This document shows, one piece after another, positions 44,531 to 55,196 of a stretch of DNA of 64,000 bases (positions are counted from its first letter, which is position 1; every line of letters starts with the position of its first letter). Source of the stretch: Moniliophthora roreri. Lineage: Eukaryota; Basidiomycota; Agaricomycetes; Agaricales; Marasmiaceae. Under the pieces are notes generated by a model. The model saw nothing but the letters and a program-made list of their open reading frames with translations, ran no database searches and was not told the origin of the DNA. The position numbers and the translations under genes were made by a program. The stretch lies in assembly GCA_001466705.2 (NCBI GenBank), contig LATX02000220.1, positions 186,001 through 250,000 on the forward strand, given 5' to 3'.

Positions 44531-46568
44531 TCAGCCCACCTGAGAAGCAGTGTTAGAAGGCCCAGCCACAGTCTCTTGAGGGCTAGGAACAACCTCCACA
44601 TCAGCCATCGGCTTGTCGGCTGGCTCCAACTTGGAAAGCTGGATCCGACTAGCTTCTTCAAATTGTTTGCGGGTGAGCTTGTACTGGGAGGAAAAGAAAT
44701 GAACATTGTGTTCGAGGGTAGACATCTCGTGCTGGAGGAAGTTGGAAACTGACAGCAGAACATCAGTTGACATCTTCTCTAAGTCTATGAATGGAACTAG
44801 AGCAGTATGTCTGATGGTGGAGTCAGTGCCAGCAACCCAAAGGTCACATTCCTCTTAGAAAGGATGATTTAGTGCCAAATAAAGAATGCATGGATATATA
44901 TAAGAACGTACCAGGGGACTCTTCATGCAAGTCAGCAATAGAGCGCTCCAGATGAGGATGTTTGGAAACTTTGCCAAGCTCAGCATTAATAGAAGAGGAC
45001 TAATAAAGAAAATGAATGTCTTAAATAGGAACATAGAAAAGAAAAGATGTACCATGATAAGACGGTCCTTCTTTTCCTTAGGCTATAAAATAAGATAAGT
45101 ATGATAACAAGATGGAGAGGAGCATACACTATGTACGAGGTGTTCTTTTAACATGGTTTTCTGATTGAGAAAACACTTAATCTTCTTGCAAAGAGAATTT
45201 TTATAAAACCATATATAAATTCTAAATTTCAATTGTGTCCTCTCAACAAGAATATGCCTGGAGAATACTAAATTTTCAGCAGCAAAAGATATGGAATTTT
45301 CAAATTCTGAGAATTAATAGATAATACAACATATTAGAATAATTTCCATACTGAGAAAACATTAAATTTTCTCTGGTTGAAAATGCTCAGAAATTGCTAA
45401 TAAGATAAGATAAAAATTCCACACTTTCTATTGTGGGAAAGTCAGAGAAAACACTAGGAAAACACTAGGAAAATGGTAGGAAAATGATGTGAAAATACTA
45501 TATTTTAAAGCAGTTTTTAGATAGTTTTCATATATTTTTCCTTTTGTATTTAACATGTTTCCTTTGATATAAAATTCAAAATCTTATATTTATTTTCTAA
45601 ATGTTTTCTCACTATTTTATAAGGCAGAAAATTTAGTATATTTGTAATTAGAAAATTAAAGGATAATTCNAAAACACAGACTCTTCTGGAAATTAAAATC
45701 CAGAGTATGCTTGCTGTTTTCAATATGTGATGACAACTTGAAACTAATAGAATTTTCTGAGTGTTGTCTGGAAGCAAATATATAGCAGTATTCTGAGTGT
45801 ATTTCCTTTGTATTAATAGCATAAAAAGAACACCTCATATGTAGTGATAGAAGAACTGTCTTCTTTTCCTTGGTGAAACGAAGGGACTTAACGGCGTCAG
45901 TTGTTGCAGGCTTTGGAGCATGCATGGAAGCATTGAGGCCTTTCTGAGCATCAGCCATCTTGGAAAAGAGATATGTCAGAAGGAAATGAAGGGAAAACAT
46001 AATGAAGAAGCACTTTGGTATCTTCAGACAGCACAGTAAGAACAACAACTTTGTTGTCATCAGAGCCATCCTTGACAACCTTGCTGCTTTTCTTACTTCC
46101 TGCGAAAAGACTTAGAAAAGAAAGAATTTACATAAGAAGGAGATGGACATACTGCAGCTACCATGAGCTTTGTTGGCAGCCCGAACAGCATCCATTTCAA
46201 CCAAAAAAATAAGTAATGGCACTCAGTTGGAAAGGTTCCTTGACACCAGGAAGCTTGAGGAGCTCCTTGATAAGATCGACAGCCTTGCTGTACAACGTGT
46301 AGGCTTTGTCTGAATGAGTGATGTGCCTAAAGTTCAGTGGTTTGTGCTTGGAACTCTATCTATAAGTCTTTTACAAGATAATGAAGAAGTGCCAGAGTGT
46401 GCATACCAACTGTTCGCACATCTGAGTAGCAGCAGCCTGCCTGATACAAAGAAGAGGCTTAACAGCACTCTCTCTGCAATGGTCATAGACAGCGTGCATA
46501 TTGGTAAGCCACCCTGGATGGTCATTCCATTCACTAAGAGCATTGGCAGTAGTGGAAGATGAAGACAT
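44531..46568 (-). pseudogene. Cargo gene 2: multi-exon protein of unknown function
   Basis: The minus-strand start is MSSSSTTANAL (ATG 46566-46568). Visible exons are 46407-46568, about 46200-46359, 46162-46195, 46014-46099, 45857-45958, 45053-45082, 44912-44999 and 44531-44853. Introns are about 47-86 bp, except one enlarged to 774 bp by a CACTA-type insertion. The last six exons join in one frame of 220 aa. Between the first exons a one-base shift near 46328 and a lost splice junction near 46198 break the frame. The predicted protein is helical, Lys/Glu-rich in the middle (TKEKKTPKEKKDR), with a helix-rich C-terminus (QYKLTRKQFEEASRIQLSK). No known domain was recognised. Confidence 0.55.
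45127..45846. mobile_element. CACTA-type miniature element inside an intron
   Basis: The ends CACTATGTACGAGGTGTTCT (from 45127) and, inverted, CACTACATATGAGGTGTTCT (from 45846) form terminal inverted repeats starting with CACTA. Both sides are flanked by ATA, the 3-bp target duplication typical of CACTA (CMC) elements. The 720-bp interior is AT-rich with no ORF for a transposase and includes an N at 45670. Removing the element and one ATA leaves a 51-bp GT...AG intron in cargo gene 2. Confidence 0.8.
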
Positions 46569-46639
46569 ATTGAGGCAGCAGATGGAAAATAGTATGAAGT
46601 AGTAAGGGGTTGGGGATTGTAGTGTCAGCAAGGTCACAT

Positions 46640-46646
46640 CTTATAC
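46640..46646 (-). promoter_or_regulatory. TATA-like box of cargo gene 2
   Basis: GTATAAG on the minus strand, about 75 bp upstream of the ATG at 46568. Spacing is similar to that of the TATA box of cargo gene 1. Confidence 0.45.
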
Positions 46647-47315
46647 CAGCGACAGACACTTACACATGCCAGTACTCTACTTCCAAGGAAACAGTGTAGT
46701 ACCACCCATTTGAAATAGGGACATTTGGGAAAAGTCCTTTAGAAGAGATCAGATAAGAAAAATGTAATGAGGCAGTAATCTGAATGAGTACTGTCCCCGT
46801 AACTAAATAAGATGACTGATCAATGAGAATGTTGACATTTTTAGTTGGGAGGAGAGAGATATTCATGGTCACTCAGTGGGGGCACATTTTGTGGCACCTG
46901 GTATGGCACATGTTCAGATACTTATGGATAAGATTGGAAATAGTACACATGTACCTAAATAAGGAAAAGAAATTCCTAATTAGGAGCATGGATCAAAGGA
47001 AACATACATACGAGTACAGAAGTTCGTAATATGCTAACAAAAGCATGTCGAGATCTTATTGAAGAAGGTCACACATAGGATAGAATAAAGTCCAACCCTA
47101 AGGAAGGACATGACTATGCATTGAATGTAAAGTATGAAGTCCAGATAAAGATACAAAAGTTTAAAAGAATATATACAAAGAAGGTTCTAGGTGAGCAATT
47201 GTGTAGTAACCTATCTAACTAAGTATATAAAGGGATAGTGTAGTGATGATTCAGCAATGATATGACAATAAAATAAAAATACTGGCCATGTTAAGGGGAC
47301 CAGCCAACCAAGAAG

Positions 47316-49726
47316 CTACTCCTGGAAAGGAGAGTCAGATAAAAGATAAGAAAAGAAAAGAGGAGAACTTACTGAAGGGAGACTCCAGATGTCAGACGAC
47401 TGGTCAGAATCATCCCTCAGAAGGCTGGATACAGGGCCAAACAACATAGGAATGGGTGAATCCCTTAAGGATAGGGAAGAAGGAGGAGATACACTCATAA
47501 TGGCAGACTTCTTGATGATGATGTCGACCTCCGAAGCATCCAAGGACAAACCGTTGGCTTCAGCTGTAGTAGGGACCTCGAGAGTCATCTTGGACACCAT
47601 GCAATTGTTGGCGTCAATCCTCCATTCCAACTCCTTCTTGCCAGTAATGTCAATGTCGGTACCTTTAATAAAGATATGGAAAGGGACATCAACTGAGCCT
47701 GGAACCTTGCAAAGCTCATACCCATGGTCTTTGGGGTCTTCAAGTAACAGATCAGAGGAGGCCCAGCCAAATCCAACACAAAGAGAAGCGATCTGAGTGT
47801 CGGATGCCCAGAAAGAAGGATCCAGGAACATTAAAGTTTGCAAGAGTTGACAGAGGTCTTGAACATGAGCCTTTAGAGAATCCTGAGCCAAGTTGATGGA
47901 ATGGCTGAGGGCCAGAATCTGATCGTTGAGCCAGGAACAAGCCTCCTGCAACCCATTGAAGACCGAGATATTCTTGGAAAGGAGACAGGCCTGATATAAG
48001 AGGCCTAGAAAAGAAAATATAAATAAGAAGTTAGAGATAGAAAAGAAGATACATACCGGCATATGAACTCAGACTGAGGTCTAAGTCTTTGGTGGCCTCA
48101 TCGATGGTTTCAAACCATAGTTGGTTATGGGAACAAGGAAACCTGCCCTGATGACAGCCTTTGCACTTCACAGAAGTGGAAGCATCGTGATCAAGGATGC
48201 AAGAATGATTGAGCTTGACACACTTGGTGCAAGCCAGAGTGAGAATCTTGTTGATAGGCTAGAAAAATAAATAAGAAAGAGATCAGTAGTAGATAAGGAA
48301 CACGTACCTTGGGTAACACAGTAACACATTGAAGGAATGTTCTGAGGGGAGCCAAAGTGCCACTGCGAACAGCAATGGAAGCAGGAGAATCTGAAAAATT
48401 GAAAGAGATAGTTAGAAAAGAAAAAGGAAGGAAAGGATAAGACTTACTGAGGGCATTTTGAAGAGTTTGGGCACAGCTGAAATACTCCACAAGTCAGTCC
48501 ATAAATTTGGGCTTCTTAGTAAGCTTGCATCCTTGCACACCATGAGCCGGAATTTTCATAGAGTCATATACATCCTCGATGATGACCTTAGAGTCACTGA
48601 CATCTGAAACAATGGCCTTGCCTTTTCTCTTGCCTTTGGAAGATGAAGGTCCAGGAACATTGTCGTTAGGAACATGATGACGAGAAGAAGAAGCTGCCCA
48701 GGTCAAGACCACTGAGGATTTTTGGGTTCGAGACCTAGTGTGTTGCTAAAAAGAAGAGAAGTAAACAAAAGATTCAAAAAAAAAAAAAAAAAAGCGCAGA
48801 TGTACCAAGTTGGTCCCCAACCTGACTTGAACCATGACAGTGTCACCAGAAGTCTTAGATGATTTGACTGGAATAGGTTTGGGGCAAGGTGTCGGATGAT
48901 GCTGAGAGGTGACTTCAGAAGAGGAGTTGTCGACCTTAGGCTAGAAAAGATAACTGTTAGTGAGAAGCAATTAGAAAAGAATAAAGGCATTACCTTTTTG
49001 GAAATGGGAGCACTAGCACTCTTAGAGATGGTGGCCAGAGAAGGACTGCACTATAACAAAGAGATGAGCAAGAATCAGAGCAAGAAGAATAATCACATAC
49101 CTTACAAGAAACCTTAGTTTTGGGAGCCACTGAGGATTTGTTTGCTATGGTGTATTTGTCCAGGATATCATCAAGGGTCTCAGGAAAGGAGAAAGCTTTG
49201 AAGGCCTTAGAACAAAATAAACTTATTAAAACAAACAGAAGCTGAAAGAATGAAGAACATACCTCAAGCTCAAGCTCTGTCTCCCAGCTGTGACATTTGT
49301 CCATATCTGGGATATGAGAAAAGATGTTGTTGGGCAGAGACAGGCTCGGGAAGGACTCTTCAAAAGGGTCACAGATGGGAGTGATCGTTAAAAGGAGTTC
49401 TATGTAGGAGGATGGGAACCAAGACTCATCTGCATGTTCAATGAAAGTGGCCTATAAAAGAAAGAATTGAGCAAAATAAAGACAGAAAAAGAAGGTAGGT
49501 GATGTACCATATTGTTACCAAGAGCCTTGTCCAACTTGTGGAGGAACAGGAGCCCAAGAGAGCAGGAACTAGCATCACCCATCTCCTCCAAAGAGTTGCA
49601 AAGGTCTTCAAAAGCAGACAGAATCTGTTCTTCTATAGGATACAGAGCCTGGATGAAAGAAAACGTTACCAAAGAAACCTCCATCTTGTCGACAGCTAGA
49701 GAAGTGTTGGAAAGCTTCGTTCGCAC
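47316..49726 (-). CDS. Cargo gene 1: protein with a Zn(II)2Cys6-spaced cysteine cluster
   Basis: Ten exons: 49508-49726, 49263-49451, 49101-49205, 48994-49050, 48806-48940, 48448-48745, 48308-48390, 48057-48258, 47373-48004 and 47316-47321. All junctions are GT...AG and keep the frame, giving 641 codons with one internal TGA at 48494-48496. The N-terminal half is Ser/Lys-rich with a basic GKRKGK stretch. Exon 8 carries C-x2-C-x6-C-x11-C-x2-C-x6-C, the spacing of fungal Zn2Cys6 DNA-binding clusters, here in the middle of the protein. The C-terminal 210 residues are helical and unrecognised. The single TGA could be a nonsense mutation (CGA or TGG), so the copy may be a recent pseudogene. It is antisense to the retrotransposon that surrounds it. 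Confidence 0.65.
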
Positions 49727-49796
49727 TGTGCCAGCTATAGAGAGAAGGGATGGGGAGAAAGAAAGAAAGAAACTATGTGACCCTAAGTAGGGAGAC

Positions 49797-49806
49797 CCTT
49801 ATATAT
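49797..49806 (-). promoter_or_regulatory. TATA box of cargo gene 1
   Basis: TATATAAGGG on the minus strand, about 75 bp upstream of the ATG at 49726. It supports an independent antisense promoter inside the retrotransposon. Confidence 0.55.
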
Positions 49807-50172
49807 GAGCAATCATATTCAGATAAAGAAAACGAGCCTACCTTTACCAAAAGAAGAGTAGTCATGTTTGAGAGAATTCGCTGATCAGCAAGGATCCAAG
49901 AAAAAAGCGTACTGATGCTGTAGATTACCAGAAGAAGCATGGGCGCTAATCAAATGTGCTGTGCACTAATGCCTACACATTTTGATGGGACTGTAAAGAA
50001 TTGATGAAACAACTAAGTCATGAAGACTGTGATGTAGCAGTACCCAGAGATGACCCAGTTGCACTCAGAATAAAATTACCTTTCCATGGGTGGTTAGTTT
50101 GTACCCAGAAAGTCCTTCCTTAAAGAATCCCATGTTGTGATCTCTTAGCAAGAAATGCATTGGGGACAATCC
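49807..50172. other. Upstream flank of cargo gene 1
   Basis: No gene recognised. A short plus-strand frame at about 50000-50100 is open but shows no motif. It may contain the right-hand border of the cargo. Confidence 0.4.
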
Positions 50173-50178
50173 TCTTTT

Positions 50179-50191
50179 AGTTGGGGGGAGA
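50179..50191 (+). promoter_or_regulatory. Polypurine tract before a 3' LTR
   Basis: AGTTGGGGGGAGA, identical to the tract at 34235-34247 and directly followed by TAATATGTTGAACC. It marks the right end of the internal region of the cargo-bearing element. Confidence 0.8.
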
Positions 50192-51944
50192 TAATATGTT
50201 GAACCTAGAAAAGACCCACTTTTATTCATTTTACGCTATTTCTGAATTGGAACACTTTAATATGACACAAGATAACAGGTAATAAGGACTAGAGTGAGCC
50301 CAGTCTGCTAGTCATTGCCTTAGAGAAGCTGTGGTACCTTAGAAAGTACAAAGAGCTATATAATATGCTATACAGAGGTGTCAAAGCTGTACTTTCTGAC
50401 CTATCTATGTATCAGATCCAAAGTAGATCACTCCTGAAACCTGTAGAGAATCTAACTATGGCCCAATGAATGCATTGGCTAGTTAACCAAGCTCTCAAAG
50501 TGCCATCAATGGGATTTTAACTTCTACTTTACTTTTCTATAACATCTGCAAAGTGCAAGCTGCAGTCAAACAGTACAGAGGTACTTAGAGGAGACATCAA
50601 AACAGAAAGATGACTTAGAACAGGAACAATCATAGAATGATCCTCCTCCAAAGTCAATATACGGATCAGAGTCAAAGCAGGTGATCTCTTAATAAAGAAT
50701 TAACTGGTGGCTAACCAATATGTAATAAGTGAAATAGGTATAAAGTCAGCTCAGAAAGATGGAAATCACTTCCGAAGGACATCCACTACCTACAGACAGA
50801 TAGAACGAGCTATACGAAGAATATATAATACATAATAAGTTCTAAATAAGACTGAGCATGCATTGTTGAAGGAGATAGGAACAGTAACAGCATGTTCCAA
50901 CCTTGGAAACTTTGGCATCTAGGCCTCTGCCAATGTGTGGCTACTAGAAAAGGGAATGCTGTAAAGAAACAGAATGGATACAGCCATCTGCTCATAGATA
51001 CCCAACTTAGAAAAGAGAAAATACAAATTATAGAATCTAGAACATCTGGAAATGTAGATACCCACATAGATATGATCGGATACCCTAGTGGCCAGACTCC
51101 ATGACATCCAAATAATCCCTCTTTTAGTATCTCAGTCACCCACTTGTCATTTCCTGAATTATCAGACATTATTTATAATTTTCTGTAGATATATTCCTTG
51201 GACCATGTATAAGGACAGCTAGATATTTGTACATACTCAAGTAACTCTGCCCCCCTCTGATTGTGAATACATGACGAGTTTGTTTGGTGTATAAATTTGT
51301 GTGCCATTCCAGTTTTGCTTCCTCACTACAAGCCCTGGAGATTGGTCCTGAGTGACTCCAGAGAGATAGAAATCTGATAACGAACTTGTGTCATAAGAGA
51401 TAAGAGTAACATCTTGAGTGCGTTATAGCACTTTTCTAAGAGAGACTTTACACCAAGAAGGAGCCTTGGGCACTTGGAGTGTGGCCTGTGTGTGTATCAG
51501 GTTGTGACACACTTAGAGTCTTAGCAAGGGGTGTGCCTGCACTGAGCTCTTTGTAGAAATTGGTCTAGGACCTTTTCCAGTATACTGTGTGCTGTAGTTA
51601 TCTTGAAGAAGTCTTGAACTCTATAGGGTCAGACTATATTGGCTATCGAGTCTTTGTACAGGACTGTAGCTCTTGTGTTTGTGCTTTGTGCACCATGTCC
51701 TTTGTGTTTTGTGTGTGTGTTTGCCCGATAAACCCATTTTAAATCCACCTATACTCCTCTGGAGGTGAACACTGTGAAGTAGAACACTTCAATAAGAGAA
51801 AATCAACCTAGCTAAGAGTTTTGTTGGCATTCTAAGTGCGGTAACTCTGATCACATTGATCCACACTTGCACAACAAACTGAGTTAGACTTTTGGAGGTT
51901 ATCTTTTTGGGTAGTTTTCCACTAGTCCTAGCTTAGACAAATTA
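50192..51944 (+). mobile_element. 3' LTR of Gypsy family B (complete)
   Basis: A 1,753-bp LTR with ends TAATATGTTGAACC and CTTAGACAAATTA and no internal N, so it is the best plus-strand reference copy of the LTR. It contains a possible core promoter (ACCATGTATAAGG, about 51200). An additional LTR fragment (51947-52048) follows at once and ends at the N at 52049. Confidence 0.85.
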
Positions 51945-52049
51945 ATGGGACTGTAGCTCTTGTGTTTGTGCTTTGTGCACTGTGTTCTTTGTGTTTTGTG
52001 TGTGTGTTTGCCCGATAAACCCATTTTAAATCCACCTATACTCCTCTGN

Positions 52050-52845
52050 CTAAAAGACTCAGTGAAGAGGCAGAAACTCTGTCTCCTATGAAGGACTGCT
52101 ACATGCTATCTTCACTCTAAAATGCTCTCTAAAAGGGCTTCTGCAACTAAGAGCAGCTACCAAACCCACACACACACACAACACATACTAAAACCCACAA
52201 TAGAGGCTTCTATAAGTGAGAAAGCACTGTACAAGTCTACTAAGAGACTGAGTCTATCTCAAGTGATTTGGGGTGAAAAAGGAGACAGAACCCTTTATAC
52301 TTTCAATTGACTGGCTTAGATTGTAGAGTCTAAAGACTCTAGTTAGGACAACTCAAGTATTGCACTCAAGGGTCACAAAGTGTAGGTTTTAAACACACAA
52401 GTGGTTTATTGGTTGGTTATAAAAGATTGTATACAGTGAGGCAAGATATATATATAAATCTTGGCTCGACTAGAAGCAACTGACTGGCAAGTGTGTAGAG
52501 ACTTGGTCTAAGAAGCTGTGTGAAGGTCTAATATCAATGCTGCATGGAGCTATAAGGTGCAAGTACCAGTCAGTGCTTAAGCCTGCATCTACAAGTACAG
52601 CTCTTTATATACAGAATGATAATTGGAAATAACAAAATAAAAGATAAAACAAGTGTGTTCTAGTTTATGGTATAAATCATATGTGTTTGTGCATAAAAGT
52701 CTGATTCCATGTAGCAATTAGACATATTGGGTATATTTGGTGACCAAACAGTCAATTTAGTGTGTTTTGGACCCTGCACGGAGCGTTGCTGGGTCAAACA
52801 ATTCTTCCACATAGCTACTTCCATGTAGCCACTGGTTCTGGATGG
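52050..52845. other. No recognisable gene; small CA repeat
   Basis: Contains a short (CA)n run at about 52171-52182 and an AT-rich stretch with TATATATATA near 52448. A 62-codon frame at 52122-52310 has no known domain. It could be part of another decayed LTR element. Confidence 0.4.
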
Positions 52846-54338
52846 TAATATGTCTAACCTAGAAAAGACCCACTTTTATTCTTTTTACACTACTTTTGAA
52901 TTGAAACACTTTAATATGACACTAGATAACAGGTAATAAGGACTAGAGTGAGCCCACTCTGCTAGTCATTGCCTTAGAGAAGCTATAGTACCTTGGAAAG
53001 TATGAAGAGCTATATGATATGCTATACAGAGGTGTCGAAGCTGTACTTCCTGACTTATCTATGTATCAGATCTAAAATGGATCACTTCCGAAACTTGTAG
53101 GGAACCTAACTATGGCCCAATGAACACATTGGCTAGTTAACCAAGCTCTCAAAGTGCTATTAAGGGGATTTTAATTTCTACTTTACCTTTCTATAATATC
53201 TGCAAAGTGCAATCTGCAGTCAAACAGTACAGAGGTACTTAGAGGAGACATCAAAACAGAAAGACGACTTAGAACAGGAACAATCATAGAACGATCCTCC
53301 TCCAAAGTCAGTATACGGATCAGAGTCAAAGCAGGTGATCTCTTAATAAAGAATTCACTGGCAGCTAAACAATATGCAATAACCTAACTAGGTATAAGGT
53401 CATCTCGGAACGATGGAACTCACTTCTGAGGGACATCCACTACTTACAGACAGATACCACGAGACATATGAAGAATATCTAAATGCATAAGAAGTCCTAA
53501 ATAAGACTAAGCGTGCACTGTCAAAGGAGATAGGAACAGTAACAGTGTGTTCTGACCTTGGAAACTTTGGCATCTAGGCCTCTACTGATGTGAGGATACT
53601 GGAATGGGAAATGCTGTAAAGAGATGGGACAGATACAGCTATCCACTCATAGATACCCGACTTAGAAAAAGAGAAAATACAAATTAGAGCCCAGAACGCC
53701 TGGAAACATAGATACCTACGTGGATATAGTTGGATACCCTAGTGGCCAGACTCTGTGACATCTGAATATTCCCTCTTTTAGTATCTCCATCACTCATTTA
53801 TCATTTTCTGAATTATCAGACATTATTTATTTTTCTGTGGATATATTCCTTGGACTGTATATAAAAAGACAGCTAGATATTTGTACATGCTCAAGTAACT
53901 CTGCTCTTCCCAATTGTGAATACATGAAGAGTTTGTTTGGTGTATAAATTTGTGTGCCATTCTAGTTTTGCTTCCTCACTTCAGGCCCTGGAGATTGGTC
54001 CTGAGTGACTCCAGAGAGATAGACGTCTGATAACGAACTTGTGTCATAAGAGATAAGANGTAGCTCTTGTGTTTGTGCTTTGTGCACTGTGTTCTTTGTG
54101 TTTTGTGTGTGTGTTTGCCCAATCAACCCATTTTAAATCCATCTATACTCCTCTGGAGGTGAACACTTTGAAGTAGAACACTTCAATAAGAGAGAATCAA
54201 CCTAGCTAAGAGTTTTGTTGGCATTCTAAGTGCAGTAACTCTGATCACATTGATCCACACTTGCACAACAAACTGAGTTAGACTTTTGGAGGTTATCTTT
54301 TTGAGTAGTTTTCCACTAGTCTTATCTTAGACAAATTA
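52846..54338 (+). mobile_element. 5' LTR of a short family B derivative
   Basis: Starts TAATATGTCTAACC and ends CTTAGACAAATTA, with an N at 54059. The first 250 bp differ clearly from the LTR at 55197, but 53095-54058 matches 55446-56409 at a constant 2,351-bp offset without visible differences. Internal element sequence (TTGGGAGTATTTTGG, Gag) follows it. Confidence 0.7.
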
Positions 54339-54543
54339 TTGGGAGTATTTTGGCACCACAGGTCTTGTGTTTTCATAGTAGAGGCATAGGTTTTTGAGCA
54401 TCTTCAGTGTGCTGACTCCAAGATACTAAAAGCAACATCCTTTGGTGATCAAATATTGTCAAGAGTACTCCTACTTTAATCCTCAATTGTACCACTTCCC
54501 TTCTCCCCCTTTCAATTAAGTTCAATAGAATCACACTCCTGAT

Positions 54544-55196
54544 ATGGATAATCAGACTCCACAAGACCCAATTACTCTCAACCTTCCTGAAGAATATGAA
54601 AACCTCCCAGCCCCAAGTAACAAAGATGGAGGTTTCTTCAGACTCCTCTGGGCATGCTTAATAACTATTCTAGGATGGTTCTCAATCATTGTAGGAAACA
54701 CCAGCAGAGCCACAATGGCAACAGAACAAATTGCCTTAGCTGCCAAACATTACAAAAACAAAGAACCTAAGGTTGATGTTGAAACCCCAGAGAAATACTA
54801 TGGAGAACTGGAAAAAGCAGACACTTTTATTGTTTCCTTAACACTATACTTTCTGGGACAAAGGATTAAAGATGATGGAAACATGATTATCATAGCTCTC
54901 AGCCTAATTACAGGAGGAGCAAATGACATAGCAGGAAACTGGGCAGACCTCCAGCAAAAACTAATCATTGCACAAGACAAAGATCAGATTAGTACATGGA
55001 AAGAGTTCTGAGAGAACTTTATCACCTATTTCAAGTACTTGTCAACTAAGGACAAGTTACAAGCAAAACTGGTGAAGCTGAAACAAGGAAAGATGACCAC
55101 TGACAAATTTATCACTCAATTCAAGAGATATATAAATAGGAGTAAATTTGATGATGAGGCACTTCTGTATTGATTCAAACATGGACTAAATGACGG
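54544..55196 (+). pseudogene. Gag fragment of the short derivative
   Basis: A 155-codon frame from the ATG at 54544 is followed, after a TGA at 55009, by Gag-like sequence (TYFKYLSTKDKLQ; KMTTDKFITQFKRYI) typical of the retrotransposon Gag domain. A second TGA lies at 55172-55174. Both TGA codons stand where Arg (CGA) would fit. The frame is cut by the LTR at 55197, so only about 860 bp of internal sequence remain. Confidence 0.7.

Larger units (their letters stand above)
44414..50172 (-). mobile_element. Antisense cargo inserted between pol and the 3' LTR of Gypsy family B
   Basis: The shorter element at 33.6-34.25 kb runs from TTGTAAAGACA straight to CTCTTTTAGTTGGGGGG and the LTR. Here the same left sequence ends at 44413, and the right sequence resumes at about 50173, followed by the same polypurine tract and an LTR. 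The extra 5.8 kb contains two spliced genes on the opposite strand to pol. I infer that the element carries (or captured) these genes; the shorter copies either lost them or never had them. The reverse possibility, two unrelated half-elements flanking host genes, is not excluded. Confidence 0.6.

Noticed and set aside
52171..52182. CA repeat as a regulatory element
   Set aside because: It is only a very short microsatellite.
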